Shown piece after piece: positions 51,131 through 64,000 of a stretch of DNA of 64,000 nt. The notes under the pieces were generated by a model. That model ran no database searches. It worked only from the letters and a program-made list of their open reading frames with translations, and was not told the origin of the DNA. The first letter of the stretch is position 1; every line of letters begins with the position of its first letter. Origin of the DNA: Glandiceps talaboti. Its lineage: Eukaryota; Hemichordata; Enteropneusta; Spengelidae. Both the position numbers and the translations under genes were made by a program. Location of the stretch: the NCBI RefSeq assembly GCF_964340395.1, contig NC_135553.1, forward strand, positions 8,982,501 to 9,046,500, in the 5' to 3' direction.

Positions 51131-51156
51131 CTCAGACCACCAAATTAGTGGTCTGA
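51131..51156. repeat. Small palindrome shared with element B
   Basis: CTCAGACCACCAAATTAGTG, then GTCTGA, is nearly the same as the palindrome at 33298-33324 (CTCAGACCACTAAGTTAGTG, then GTCTGAG). Confidence 0.6.
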
Positions 51157-51286
51157 TAGTGAACATATACCTTTGTATCTTACAATCAGAGCTAGTAAAT
51201 CATTCTGTCTACAGGTCTACCCCTACTCCACAACCCTACTATATTAGTTACTCGACTTTACTCTTTTACAAAGTAGTGAATGTCCT

Positions 51287-51382
51287 AGTCTGTAAGGCAC
51301 GCCGTGACGGGGCGCCCTCAACCATCTTCCAACCCGGAGGAGGCCGGTGAGGGCGAAACGTCACGACGTATCTTAACAGTCT
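51287..51382. mobile_element. Short GC-rich foldback element with 10-bp target duplication
   Basis: Imperfect inverted ends (AGTCTGTAAGGCACGCCGTGA, then CG at the left; TCACGACGTATCTTAACAGTC, then T at the right) enclose a GC-rich core. TGAATGTCCT occurs directly before the left end (51277-51286) and one base after the right end (51384-51393). GGGCGCCCTC inside recurs just outside at about 51431. Confidence 0.7.
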
Positions 51383-52561
51383 ATGAATGTCCTATTCCAT
51401 GTAATCCTTCGAGGGAGCACTCCGTGTAGAAGGGCGCCCTCTATACATGCTATGGAATATTAATACCACTTTCAACATATTGGCGTTGCTTGAGAGAGCA
51501 AGTAAATCTAACTATTTAAGTATTTTTAATTTCATATTAACCAAAGACAAGATCTAGTTTTAAATTAAAAACTTTGATAATCTAATACTTTTTATATTTT
51601 AGAAACTGTAACTACTCGTGTACCCTTCGAATTCACAGATCATCTGCTTTTTCAAATCACTCCTCCGAAGGATGATGCAAATCGTACGGTGTATCTTCAT
51701 CAATTGAACAATTTTATTCGCATATGTGTTGATCCATAGACCCAGAAGTTCACTCTATGGCTAGATCTAGGGGTATGGTTGATTATAATTAGTAAAAGAC
51801 GTAGAAAGGGTGGCATTACTTAGTGTGAGTTACTAGTTACTAGTTTGTCGTTGGTGTATGCTAACCAATGCACAGTGACTTCTATCTCAAAAGTTTTTCC
51901 CATCGCACGATTCCTGAGCCAGGTATACGCAGTTGTTATTTTTCGCAAATAAGTTTATCTTTTTTTAAATCTATTTTTCTTTGTTTATAATTTTGCCTGC
52001 CGAGATTTGCGAAATTTCGCCTAAAAGTGTAAATCGGAGCTGCAAAAACTGCTACATAAAACAGTAACTGCATCTAGGTCTTGCTCGACACAGTCACAAT
52101 ATTAATAGCTGAGTGGATATAAGGCTGTGGTCAGAATTTACGACGCTAGGAGAAAATATTTTGGTCAAAACATGTTCGCACCCCCCTCCCCCCACATATT
52201 TTACAAAATGTAATATGTGTAACAAGCTCCTTCAAACCGAGGTTATGCACAGATTTTACATGCTTTCACAAGAAATCAGAAGTTTCCAGAAAAATGTGTT
52301 TTGTAAGACATAAATAATAAGGTGACTTCAAATTCGTATAAAGAAGGGTTCACGCTTTTCCTAAAACGTTCTGATGGAGAGATTATTATAGTGTCTGGGT
52401 CGATCAGAGTGTAAAAGATTAAAAAGACCGCGGATGGTATTTGAACCCATAGACATTATCATTTTAAATTAGTACTAGTCTAAGAATAGTTTAACAGAAA
52501 CAGTATCTTCGACGATAGCAAATGAGGGAAGGTGTGGGAGGGGTGGCAATTTTTAATACAG

Positions 52562-52732
<171 letters not shown>

Positions 52733-53743
52733 CATGCACAAATACATTTACACGGCTGCCTCATCAGTGAATATAGTTTTTAGAGGTTTAATATTGCGGC
52801 GAATCCACGATATTTATTTTAATTTACTCAGTAAACGACTGCTCCAGAGGTTTAATTTGGTTCAAATCATGAGAAAATATTTCGGAGGCCGATCCTTTCA
52901 GACCATGAGAATTGTCATGACCCCCCCCCCCCTTGAACCTTTAATTGTTTAATGCCCCCCCATTCCTCCCCGTAAATTCTGACCCCCAACCTTAGACCTA
53001 AAGGGGGCATGAAGAGAGGTGCATTTTTTCTTTATTTAAATACAAAACAAAAACAAAACCTGACTATGCTGATGAGACGGCAAAAATTCTGAAATTTCAT
53101 TACTAAAAACCCAAGGTTTTCGAGTTTTAGTTATTCTCTTTCTGTTTCTCGACAATAGAGGAAACACATAATGTGAAGAAAAGAGAGTTTATATGTCAAG
53201 TTCTTTGAGAAAGATACATATTTATTATCCGGGGATTCAATATACTCTTCATATCACCACTAGTTTGACACTGTACACGTACACACAAGCGCGTCTAATG
53301 TTCAAATCAGCTGGTTGTAGTTTACTTGGATACCCGAAATCGAGGCTAGGTGCTTTGCGTAGCAACCCTGAACACCCGGATGTAAATTATTGAATAGAAA
53401 CTCTGCTGAAAACCTGTCCAGCAAGTTGAAAGTCAACGCAAGAAACAATCGAATACGTTTACACAGTCACATTTCTAGCTAAAGACTGTGTACAGATCGA
53501 CTTGAATTTTCACTAGACAACGAGAAATTAGACTGTGTACGGACTTAGACCAACAAGTTCGTCCATTTTCTGATTACGTATCGAGCTACCACTAGCACCA
53601 GTCGTCGGACTACCCTGCAACGTTACTGTGGTGTGCGAACACGAACGGACGGAAGACAGTCGACAAACTTCGACATAGTTTATTTGATCATGGCATTACC
53701 TGTTTATTTGTAAGTTCAGTTACACTAAAGCAAGGAAATCAAC

Positions 53744-53758
53744 ATGGAACGAGCCAGG
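53744..53758 (+). CDS. Unrecognised gene, putative first coding exon
   Basis: ATGGAACGAGCCAGG followed by donor GTAAGTAG. ATG has A at -3 (ATCAACATGG). Only five codons (MERAR), so it is supported mainly by the good start context and strong donor. Confidence 0.45.
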
Positions 53759-56700
53759 GTAAGTAGAAAACAACAATATGAACGTGCTAGTTGTCGGAGT
53801 TGCGTTGTAAACTTTATGCTGCTGTTCCCACGGCCACGTCTCCCCTGTACAAACGTTATTATTATGGTCGATCAGGTCATTGGTAGCCATGCAGCAAATT
53901 ACTCGTCGACCGGTATGACCGTGTGATTGGTTTTAGCCTAGAGCAGGAATAGAGTACGCCACATCTAGACGATAGAAGTGTCACGGAATAAATATTAAGC
54001 ATTACTGTGCTGATGGTGACAGACTTGATAATTCGAGTTATTTCAGTCGTGTTTGTAGCTCTCGAACCCAATATAACGACTCACGGGTGCGACTGTTGAA
54101 CTTACAGTAAGCAGTACCATGGAGCGCATCTAGTTATGCTCTGGTTTACAAATCCATAACTGAGCTCAGTGCCCCTAGTCAAATACTGTAATATTTTACT
54201 CAGAGATCGGGGGGTGGATGTGAGAAGGGTGACTGTGATGTATGTGATGGTATATACACCCGCTGCAAGTGTACATGTTTACATGTTGTATTCCTGGTGA
54301 CTGCCCCCTGCAATCTTGTATGTAGATCACTCACTCTATGATAAGGATATCTCTATGATTAAACTCATAGACTTGCCTTGTCAATAAATAAATATGTACA
54401 TATATCATTGCTGATAACTACTACTGAAATGAACTGATATGCATTCAGTCTCATAAGTATGTGAGATATATTTAGTTACAGTTTGATTAATCTAAGAAAT
54501 TTACAAAATTATGGTATGTTATTTCATAGACCCTCCACAAGTGTTTATGGTTATTTTGGGTAATTGGGTCAGAAGAGAAAGCGAGATAGACAGAATATCA
54601 ATGTGTTTCCCATCAATCAAGCATGTCTCAGTAATGACAGGAAGTAGTTCTAGCAATTTGTAATAACCTTGTTATTGATTGTTTTCCCCTCATTTTATTT
54701 TTGTATACAGTATGCAGAGACCCCGATACAGAGCTGTAGCCAGACCCGGGGGCTACCAGGTCTGCCACCGCTCCCAACAATGTCAGCTGATGACCCATCA
54801 CATTTATATCAGGTATGTTGATTCTTGGATGTTGAGAGTTGTTAACCCCTGTCACCATTTCAAGTAACATTCATCCAAGAGTCAAAAGACTGAGCTATTA
54901 CATAGCTCTGTCTGTTGACATCAAATATGTCAAATATATTTCACTCCTCAGTCTACTTACATCATATGTGATCTACATGTATGTACAGTTGAACATGCAT
55001 GTTTTCTATGTTGGTTAATTAAATACTGGTTGCAGACATGCTGTATATATTAGCACCACAAGTTATTGAGAATTAATGTACATTTGTATATTATCAAAAT
55101 ACGTATTTGTTTTAAAAGATATCAGTGGGGTGGCAATCATAATTAGTGTTATGAAATCAAACTTATCAACAAAAACATGTTAGAACATTTATTTTGTGTA
55201 ATTAATATCAAAGGCAATCACAGATCTGTCCCATCAAACTAATCACTGATTACACAGTTTTTCTGAAATATGCATTGAACTTTACACATAAATCCAGGTA
55301 AAACCTGACAGATATTGTATATAGTGTCTAACTTATCCCCCCACCCCTTCCCCCACACAATAAGTGGGTGATATTCAAAGTGTTCAAAGAATTCAGACAG
55401 ACAGAAAGACACACAAACAGACTGAGGCACAGACAACAACAGCAGACAGAAAGACAGACAGACAAACAAACAGACTGAGACACAGACAACAACAGCAGAT
55501 AGAAAGACAGACAAGCAAACCAACCAGACACAAGCTGAAATATGTTAAATTTACATCCAACCAAACTATTACATCTACTGAAGAGTCGTATTGAGTTTAT
55601 GTCCGTATAATATTTCATATTGTGCGAAGAGTATTTTAAAAAATCAATTCATTCTGTCAACAAACCTTTACAAAATGTTAAAACCATATTACAGCTATGC
55701 CATCCAGTGCAATAGCAGCTCAATACAAGAGTGAAAACTGCTTAATAAATGCTTTCTGAATCAAATTGTCAGATATTGTTAATACTGACATACAATTATC
55801 ACCATAGAGACAGTAGCAATTCTGCTTGTCAGTGTCCGAGGAAGAAAAAATTAACACCAAACATATGCTTCCAGTTGAAATATCATAAACATTACTAGGC
55901 ATCACTGCAAAGTAATCAATCAATGCTTTTCCTAAAAATTATAATATTATCTTTTTTGATTCAATACAAAGAAAATGCTATCAGTCAGTTTTTTTTCCCA
56001 TCTGAGACTGTGTATGTAATATATCAAAAGATTGTAATATCAATACTGTCATAGTTGTACATAGTTTTCATGTATGTACTACATGTGTAGAAGTGCTTAT
56101 TGTGATGGATCTGTTCCCTTGAAGCAAACATTAATAATTCAAGATTTTTCTACTCATGTAATATTTTATATATAATAGTAACACGAGGGACTGATCCATA
56201 TACATTTGTACCTGACAGCTAAGACATGCAATATTAAATTACAAAGAGTATAATAAGTAATATTTCATATGTATCCTAAAAATGTAATACAACTGATGTT
56301 GTCAAAAAAGTGTCAGATTATGGCAGTATGTATGTAATCTTATGTAAAGACACTGACCCATATTTTTATATATATATACATACAATGGTACATACATACA
56401 TACATACATACATACTATAATGGCGTATCAGAACCTAGGTTGTTGAAGTGAATTGTAAAATGCTCTCAAATACTTGATAATGCAGGCATATGAAAAAGCA
56501 TAAAAAGATTACTTTATTATCAGTTTTCATTCAGCCAAGAAATGCCTGCAAAAAGCCTCTTCACTATAAGATGTTGTATTCACTGGCAAATTTAGTCATG
56601 TTCTTTGTGGCATTGGCAATGTGGTATGTACACAAAGAACGCAATCACTAATTCTATGCACAAGTGGTGTTATGATTGATGAAGTGAAAGGGAAAATTCT

Positions 56701-59700
56701 AATCAAATATCTTGGATGGTAATGGATCTTTTGATTGCAGACTCATGATGAAAGGTTTCAACACTACATTTTACAAATCTCCTGTTGTGAAATATAATTC
56801 CTTTCCAATGAATTTCTTTCAATATACCAGTCTCGTTCGTATATTTTACTTGTAAGAGTATTTTCTTAATCACAGATATTTTTGCTGATTATCATTTTAT
56901 TGATGTCTCGTCTTCAACAAAAAATGAACACAGTTTGAATATACTGCCTGCTTGTACTGTTGCAGCTAGACTGTACATGTAGCTTACATGTATACGGTCC
57001 CTGTGTCCTAAAAATCATAAACAAAAAGTTTATTTATTATGTAAATGGTGCTGCCAATATATACATGTATGAGTGAAACCCAAACCTAGAATTACATATT
57101 TTATGCAGTATTAACCTACGGTCCAGTCATGTGGGCCAAAAGAAGCTAAAAATCCCCATGTGAATTGACTGTACATGTAGGCTAATTGTATACACTGTAC
57201 ATTTACATCACATGTATGCATAAATAGACAACAGTCAACACTGTACATTTCACTTTGAAGTTTGATATAAACATCACACATTGTATATAGTGTACACAAT
57301 ATACATGTATGTATCCATTTCGCTGGCCTTGATTCTATTGAGAATAACACAGTTTTTTCACATTTTAAACCATGTTTTGCCAAGATTATCCGTGTAGAAA
57401 GGGTCTGAAATTGAACCCTTTTCCTCTTGTTGATTATTATGTTTATTTTAATCAAAATTTTTCTACGCATCACCATCATATTTTAATCAGAACTTCGTAG
57501 AAAGTCTGCCTGTGTTCAATTTTGCATGCTAGTATCAACAATGCAGATAAATGCTATGCAGACACTGCTGTTTACTTGTGAGAGTCTACATTTAAAATTC
57601 AATCAATATTATTGACAGCTACAGACCTCGCTACAAGACATCAAATTTACTTTCTACAGTACAGCGATGTGGTTCATGTACATGTTCATGTCATTGAGTA
57701 TCTCACTCAGTGTTTCAACTTACATGTACATGTTGCATGCTTGCCCTTCAGGTATACATTGCTTCTAATATAGATTTGGTGTCGTTCCTGTTAAAACACA
57801 TTAAGTTACAATTTACTTCTAAGTGTGTTTCAATTACCATGCAATAACAGACAAGTTGTAGGTCAATGTTAACGTCAATGAAATGGAAAATGGAACAGTA
57901 ACAATTTAGCTTGGCCATTTTCAAATTGTGTATCAGTAAGTTAAATCTGCCAGTCTTGATATGCAAGATATTTTTTTTAGTATCAAAAATAATGCAATGA
58001 AACAATTGTATCATTTATAAACAACAAATTTGTGAATGGATTTTAGTCAATTCAAGTTTGTTTTTCTCAAGAATGTTGGAAAAAGAGGATTTATTTGAGC
58101 CAGGCTTTTTTCCATGACTACCCACATAAAAAAAATGTTTTTACAATTAAAATCAAATTTCCGATATTTTTCATTATAATTTGTACAAATTTGCAATTTG
58201 TAAATGTTCATTGGTATAATGATATTAAATTGAAAAAAAAAATGAATTTAATTTAACCAATTTTGATATTCATTTGATGTAGGATATTAAAATGACCTAA
58301 ATTAAGTCAATTAATTTAGTCAAGCAATTTCATTTTCAGCAGAAAAATACACACATGTAATCATATTTTCTTTAATTTGATACATACTAAGTTTGTATGA
58401 AAAGCAGAGATTTCTGTTTTATGATAGTGAGAAAATGGACACTGAAATAGGACATACAAAATATTACTTAAATTTTGTTTAGAGCTAAAAAGGAAATTTG
58501 CTACATTGTATTTTGTTGGTTACAGTTTAAATTGAATGGGTTTTGTCAAGTGGAAAACTTGAACAGTTAGCTGTGTTTAATTTGAAAATAAAATGATTTA
58601 TACAGAAATAAATATACTAAGTCTGTCTGTAATGACAAAATTAGACACTTACAATCTCACATGGTAACGGTACAACAATATGATTAGGTGTTGCTATGCA
58701 CTGAAAGTACACTGTACAAGGTGCCCCCTTCATGCAACATGTACATGTAAATGCCTTTACTCTGCATTTGGATGGAGTGCAAATATACTACATGTACTTG
58801 TACAGTACAAGCTTCATCCATGAATTCTAGGCCAACACGTTTTAAACCTAATTGAGACACAAGGAGATAGCTTGAATAGCCATGTCATGCATTGATTTGC
58901 TGAATAGAAATACAATGTATTCATGTCTTGTTTACAAATTTTTAGAAATTCAGGGAGAAACATCATTATTTTTATTTTTAAAAATGAATACCAGAATTTA
59001 CATAAGGATTTGAGAATGAAATACTGTCATTTTTCCTTTTTCAAAAAGTAAATTCTTTTCACATTTAGACTTATAAATTTCAACATATGATGTACATTGT
59101 ATATTCAATTGTAAATGTACTCCCATACAGGTACATTTGCATAACTGATAATCAATCAAATGATATTTTAATAATATAGTGATTTTCATGTAGATTTATT
59201 AGCTCTATAACTTTAACAAGCAGAACATTGCAAACAATCTGAATAGATGCAAATTATAATTTATGATGAATATATAGAAATCAACATACTGAGTAAAATG
59301 AAAAACATTAAAAAATAATGAATGCCAGATTTTATGTATTGCCTCAGTTAACCGTTGCCGACGACTGAATAGGTGTGATGTTGTCATGATGAATTGCAAA
59401 CTGTAGACAATCAGACATGTACTTGAAGTGCTATGCTGAATGTCATGTTACCTCTACAAGCAGAAGTAACGACTGCAGCCATCGCCGTAACAATTGCCAT
59501 TAAAGTATATTGTAATCACCTGCATGAATATTTAATAAGTTATTATTGATTCTACCCTAGTAGCCCGCGGCAAAGGAAGTCTACACAACTGCAATATCAT
59601 TCTCTCTATATCCTACGCTATTAAGTTTGCTATCAAATCATCCTGAAATTAATAAATGTATTAATCATGAGTTGCAGAGCAGCTGATATACACGTATATA

Positions 59701-62700
59701 TATAACTGATGGTTTTGAAATGAATTGTATGTGTCGACAGGAAAGATTGTTTACTGGCATAGTGAGTCTCAACACAATGACGGATATTGAGTCGTGCGCA
59801 ATCAGCCATGCTTTACACTCAGATGGAAATGTTTCCTATGACTTTGCAATACGTTTGATATGAGTTGAAAATATTTGATCAGATACACGTAACTGTGACT
59901 CTCAAAGACAGTGTACACAAAGTCTTATGTTTCATAATATAATGTGACATCTCTATTTGTAAGTGACATGTTACATATTGCAGTAGAATGTATTCTCTAG
60001 GTGTTAAATTCTACAATATAATCCATATTTAGGACTATATTGTGTTATATATTTGTACACATTGTTTACATCTGTCAAATAAATGGGGGGAAAAATTACC
60101 AGGTGTGTTTGTGCATTTTGAAACTACATGTACATGTATATCCAGGTGTCAAAATGCATGTTCATGTGCAGGAAAGAGCCTTTTGATACACATTTTTTCT
60201 AAACGATTAAAATTCAACAAAGTTCTATCTCAACAGTAGAGACGAGCATTTAGCTGACAAAGCTACTAAAAGTTTTTTGACATACATGTAAATAATAGTC
60301 TTCATTTATTTATTTATTTATTTATGAGTATAGTCCATCTGTATTAAATGAATCTATACTGACTTCATTACAAAACATTTCAACTTTAAAGCAGGCGTTA
60401 AATTTGACATCGTCTTTCCTCCATCACCTGTATACATGTAGTGAAGTTTGATGTACACATGATGCATGTACATGTACATGTAGGTTACCCCAGCTGTATA
60501 GCATGGTGATATTATGTCTACCTTTCACTTCCATGGCATGAACAATGCATAAACAATTTCAAGTAACATTAGAACTAAACTTAAGATGTATATGTGTACA
60601 TGTTACCTATACAGTCTATAGAGGGACTGCGGTGGTATACCATAACCTTGGAAAATGGATTAGTGAAAACATCAATAGAAAGAAAGATGATACTGAATGT
60701 GGATGGTATTTTCTTAAGATCCATGGAATGTGTTACATTTTACCATTAGATACTAGTATGCCTTTGCACATGATAGATTCAGGGGTAGCTATTAGATAAT
60801 CCATACATGTTGTGTTTATAAAGAATGTTGTGAAACACTCATAGGTGAATTTTGGCTGCTTGCCTGTAAGCAGATAATAACTTCTATTGTATTATGAACA
60901 ATAGGCAATAGTCAGTATTGTACAAGCTAATTCTTTAGCACAATCTTCAATGTCATGACATTAGAAAGGAAAACTCAAAGAGTACATTTCAGAGTTGACA
61001 GATCTTAACACAGCTGACAAACCGGTCTATAATATACACTCTCAGATTCTCAGTCAATTTAACAGCAAATACACAGGTGTGAATTTCTACTCTTGTCTGC
61101 CTGAACCTATTATTACAAATAAAGCCATCTTCCTTACTATACACTGTGTGTAAGTTATGAGATGTGATGATAAAGTATCCCCAAAGTGCATAGTCATTTG
61201 TTTCCTTACAATCTATTACTTAGAGACTGAGTCATCTGTCATCAGTAATAACAATACATGACGTACTCCAAACCATACACCCCACACGTGGAGGGTCTAT
61301 CATGTCGAACCTAACGCTTTGTGTTTTAACTGACAGACATATTCCACTCACGTTTATTTTTTTTTTCAGTTTTGTGTTATGACTATATATTTGTAGATTG
61401 TTATGTTTTTGTATACATATAGCCTATAGTTTGTAATTGGTCAGTAGCATATGCTTTGAATGAACTTGTAATGTAGTATGGTTCTATATATGGTATAATG
61501 GTATGCATGTATTGATTTGTTATATGCAAAAATTACATGTACACATGCATGTGTATGATATCATTATTAACTAGACAAGTAACATTGTTACAACCAATAT
61601 CATAAACTTAATTTGGACATTTCTACTCTCATAATTATTGAAAAATATTCCTTCCTTATTTTGAAGCATGTCTAGCTCTTCCAAACTTTGCTCATAACGT
61701 CACGATTTTCTAATATAAATGTAGTTTAGTGATACACAGTTGGGAAGATGTGTTTATCACAAACATGTTTTTTCCAGTACCTCACTCTATTTATAACATA
61801 TTTTCATTTTCAATCGCAACAGATTGTCCTGAGAAATAGTGAGCATCCTCCTATTATGAAAGGGACATCATGGACACTGGCGGCACCCTTCAAAGAACAG
61901 AAGTACCACCGTACACCCAGTGAATCCATAGCCAATAACTATACCCCTACAGCTAGTGATCTCAAGATAAGGAGTTTACCTAAGATTCCAATGCTGTCTA
62001 GAGCACATACACAACCAGCTATCACAAGGAAAAGAGCTCACTCACGTATCCTTTTCAATTACATGATTTCTTATAGTGCTGTCAATTTCGTTTCTCATGA
62101 AAACATTGCTCATATGAAGAAATTTGTTTTCAACCATTGAAACCTTTTCTCATCTAGAGAATTTGTGTCCGTTTGTTTGACTTATTCAAGTAGAAATATG
62201 CAAACATGTATCTCATGAATTAATGTACAATGTGCCAGGAGCATATCTTTGATGCTGAATATGAAGATTTAGAAAAGTTGTAATTCCAGTTGATACATAC
62301 AAAATCAATCGTTTAAGAAAGAAAAGTGAAAATTACAATGCCTTAATTTACTAAATCACAGCTAATAGATTTTCTCCACGGTCACCACCACCTAAATTGT
62401 CCCCACGTAATGGTATCAATGGTACATTTAATGGAACACATGCCATTGAAGGCATGTCAGAACCAACTACAAAGAAACTGCCAGGTTTGGGACAGAAAGC
62501 AAAAACCTTTATGGGTAGACCTAAACAGAATGGGTAAGTACAGGTTGTGGGTTGTTTTCACGATTTCTGTGATTTGTTATATATAGAGAGATATATGAAA
62601 TTACATGTAAAAGTCAAACTGAAATCTAGCATGACCTAAAAATCTTACCTGATTTCATAACACGTGATAACATGGTGTTTGCCAAAATCCCAGCTTGACA

Positions 62701-63323
62701 ATTTTGGAAGTGGCTTCTTCAAGTAGACAGATCGTAGATTGCAAATCTCCACCTGTAGTTGCGCTAACTCAGCTGTTCATTCATTTATCCATTGCTCATG
62801 AATAATCTACACCAGTCAGATTGCTACAAAGTCAACCAGTCACCTTTTTTCTTGGGGGAAAAAAAATGAAATCTATGACATCTAAGTTTTAACTTTCCCA
62901 GTCTACATGTAGTAGTGCCATCAAAAATAATAGACTGAGAGTGTAAATATGGTATCAAATTCCATCACACTGTACTTGAATCTTACAAATTGCATAGCAT
63001 AATCACGTTGAAGACAGAACCTCAGATGATAATTACACGTACATTAATATTCTGATTATCAGGGTGGATGATATGAGCTGGAAAACAGAGCTACCTCCAA
63101 GCCGTCCAATGACTCCTGTAGAACAGTTAGATATTATGTTGGATGAAGAAAGAGTTGAGAATGAAAGTGTAGGACTTCCATCAGAAAGAGATATGGAGGT
63201 AAGATATTGTTCTGTTATATATTGAACATAACAATACTGTACAACCCTCTATTGTATTGCAGGGTACATTGAAATTCACTCAACCACAAGCTAATGTTCC
63301 TGAACTAAGTGACATTGAGATAG
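53744..63323 (+). CDS. Unrecognised proline/serine-rich protein, 5' part of a gene running off the right edge
   Basis: Candidate exons are 53744-53758, 54711-54812, 61823-62045, 62362-62533, 63063-63198 and 63263-about 63323. Phases agree (0, 0, 1, 2, 0), giving one open frame of about 236 residues. I do not recognise the protein. It is hydrophilic, with many proline, serine and lysine residues, and shows no signal peptide, membrane segment or enzyme motif. Recurrent features are LPGLPPLP, RFSPRSPPPKLSPRNG, LPGLGQKAKTFMGR, LPPSRPMTPVEQLDIMLDEE, and SP/TP sites suited to proline-directed kinases. It looks like a disordered N-terminal region of a larger cytosolic or cytoskeletal protein, but that is inference. 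The first two exons are less certain than the cluster at 61.8-63.3 kb. Extra exons may lie in the 7-kb intron. Confidence 0.6.
54711..54812 (+). CDS. Unrecognised gene, exon 2
   Basis: The acceptor is a T-rich tract ending TTGTATACAG and the donor is TATCAG/GTATGT. Thirty-four codons, YAETPIQSC through SHLYQ. GC content is higher than in flanking DNA. Confidence 0.55.
54813..61822 (+). other. Long intron of the unrecognised gene
   Basis: AT-rich, without a recognisable exon. Contains a roughly 62-bp CAGA-rich tandem duplication (55390-55520), a short CATA repeat near 56390-56416 and many scattered TACATGTA motifs. Additional small exons cannot be excluded. Confidence 0.45.
55390..55520. repeat. 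CAGA-rich tandem duplication, about 62 bp x 2
   Basis: A unit ending ACAGACAACAACAGCAGA, then AGAAAGACAGAC, is repeated. CAAACAGACTGAGGCACAGA occurs first and CAAACAGACTGAGACACAGA second. Confidence 0.85.
61823..62045 (+). CDS. Unrecognised gene, exon 3
   Basis: The acceptor is TTTCAATCGCAACAG and the donor is CTCAC/GTATCC. Seventy-four codons from IVLRNSEHPPIMKG to RKRAHS. The longest and best-supported exon. Rich in basic residues and TP/SP sites. Confidence 0.75.
62362..62533 (+). CDS. Unrecognised gene, exon 4
   Basis: The acceptor is TACTAAATCACAG and the donor is AATGG/GTAAGT. Encodes NRFSPRSPPPKLSPRNG through KAKTFMGRPKQN. Confidence 0.75.
63063..63198 (+). CDS. Unrecognised gene, exon 5
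   Basis: The acceptor is TCTGATTATCAG and the donor is ATGGAG/GTAAGA. Encodes VDDMSWKTELPPSRPMTP, then an acidic stretch. Confidence 0.75.
63263..63323 (+). CDS. Unrecognised gene, exon 6 (3' end uncertain)
   Basis: The acceptor is ATTGTATTGCAG. Encodes GTLKFTQPQANVPELSDIEI. The donor is weak: GAGATAG/GTTTTC at 63323 is one choice, and CAAG/GTTGTA or AAAG/GTCTCA further on are others. The open frame would stop at about 63407. Confidence 0.55.
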
Positions 63324-64000
63324 GTTTTCTAGTTCAAGGTTGTAAAGGACATGTTATTATTAAATCTTGCCTTTCATCAAAGGTCTCACAGTGGCTTGCC
63401 TGTATTTGACATTAGTTTATTAAGCAAACAAACTTTTTATCCCATAGTGAGAAATCAGGATGAAATTTAATATGCCTTTCAAATTGGTGCCACCAATTTT
63501 TAAAGTAAAAGCCATATGACGCTTTAACTGTTGATTCAGCTTGTCACATGTCACATGTTCAGATAAAGGAAATCACTTACTAAATTATCATTAACTATGT
63601 AAGACGTGTGTTCCACAGAATTATAGAGTTGTGCATTTCCAGGTGTTTGATGATTGGAGAGTGTATACTAACCCATATGTTGTTAATCTTAAATAACAAT
63701 GTAATTGCTATGTAGAGGTTCCATACATGATATATTTGTGAATGTCTACACCAAATTATGATTATAGATTCGACATTGTGTATGCACAAGATGCTTTCAG
63801 ATAGGTCTACGATGGAATAAACTACTCTACATAAGAAGAGAGGTACAAAATTAGTGTGTGACTGTTGAGGTTACACTCCACCCCCCAAATCCACCCTGAA
63901 CCTTATGTCAAACAACCCTTAAGTTTTAACACCATCCTGTCCACTGAAGATATAAATGTGAACACACTTTCCTGTGGACACCAGCATGTGATTTAGAGTC

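Noticed and set aside
63801-63842. Possible 42-base exon of the unrecognised gene (IGLRWNKLLYIRRE)
   Set aside because: It is open and ends at GAG/GT, but the pyrimidine tract is weak and the phase fits only one of several uncertain exon-6 donors.

Overview
This 64 kb window is nuclear DNA from an invertebrate animal. Every recognisable protein is split into short exons with GT-AG introns. Intergenic DNA is AT-rich and full of microsatellites, foldback elements and tRNA-derived SINEs. The proteins are clearly animal (neuropeptide GPCR, DXO, STK19). The repeat style resembles marine invertebrates (lophotrochozoan, hemichordate or amphioxus grade), but the sequence alone does not fix the phylum. 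No prokaryotic, organellar or viral gene was recognised.

Layout. 1-2.9 kb holds a 49-bp minisatellite of about 52 units. 2.9-9.5 kb is intergenic with simple repeats and dispersed elements. 9.5-17.6 kb holds a complete four-exon rhodopsin-class peptide GPCR on the + strand (398 codons). 17.6-36.9 kb is a gene-poor stretch with microsatellites, (TA)-tailed SINE copies and a 527-bp foldback transposon. 36.9-43.1 kb holds the decapping exonuclease gene DXO on the - strand (six coding exons, 472 codons, plus a likely non-coding 5' exon). 43.1-43.4 kb is a compact divergent promoter. 43.3-49.2 kb holds STK19 on the + strand (seven coding exons, 260 codons, plus a likely non-coding 5' exon). 49.2-53.7 kb is intergenic with a GC-rich foldback and a long (GA)n tract. 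From 53.7 kb to the right edge there is a + strand gene for a proline- and serine-rich protein I do not recognise, which runs out of the window.

The most notable point is that DXO and STK19 lie head to head across a short shared promoter. The human orthologues have the same arrangement in the MHC class III region, so this gene pair appears to predate the vertebrates. DXO removes aberrant 5' ends from RNA. STK19, once thought to be a kinase, is now known as a nuclear winged-helix protein of transcription-coupled repair. Both belong to nuclear transcription quality control, though nothing here shows joint regulation beyond the shared promoter.

The repeat content is also informative. Several short inverted-repeat elements still carry intact 9-10 bp target duplications of Mutator-like size. 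At least two share the same termini. Two insertions sit side by side in a DXO intron. Two or more of the long (TA)n tracts appear to be tails of one SINE family. All coordinates and splice joins were read by eye. Each intron phase was checked to give an uninterrupted reading frame.
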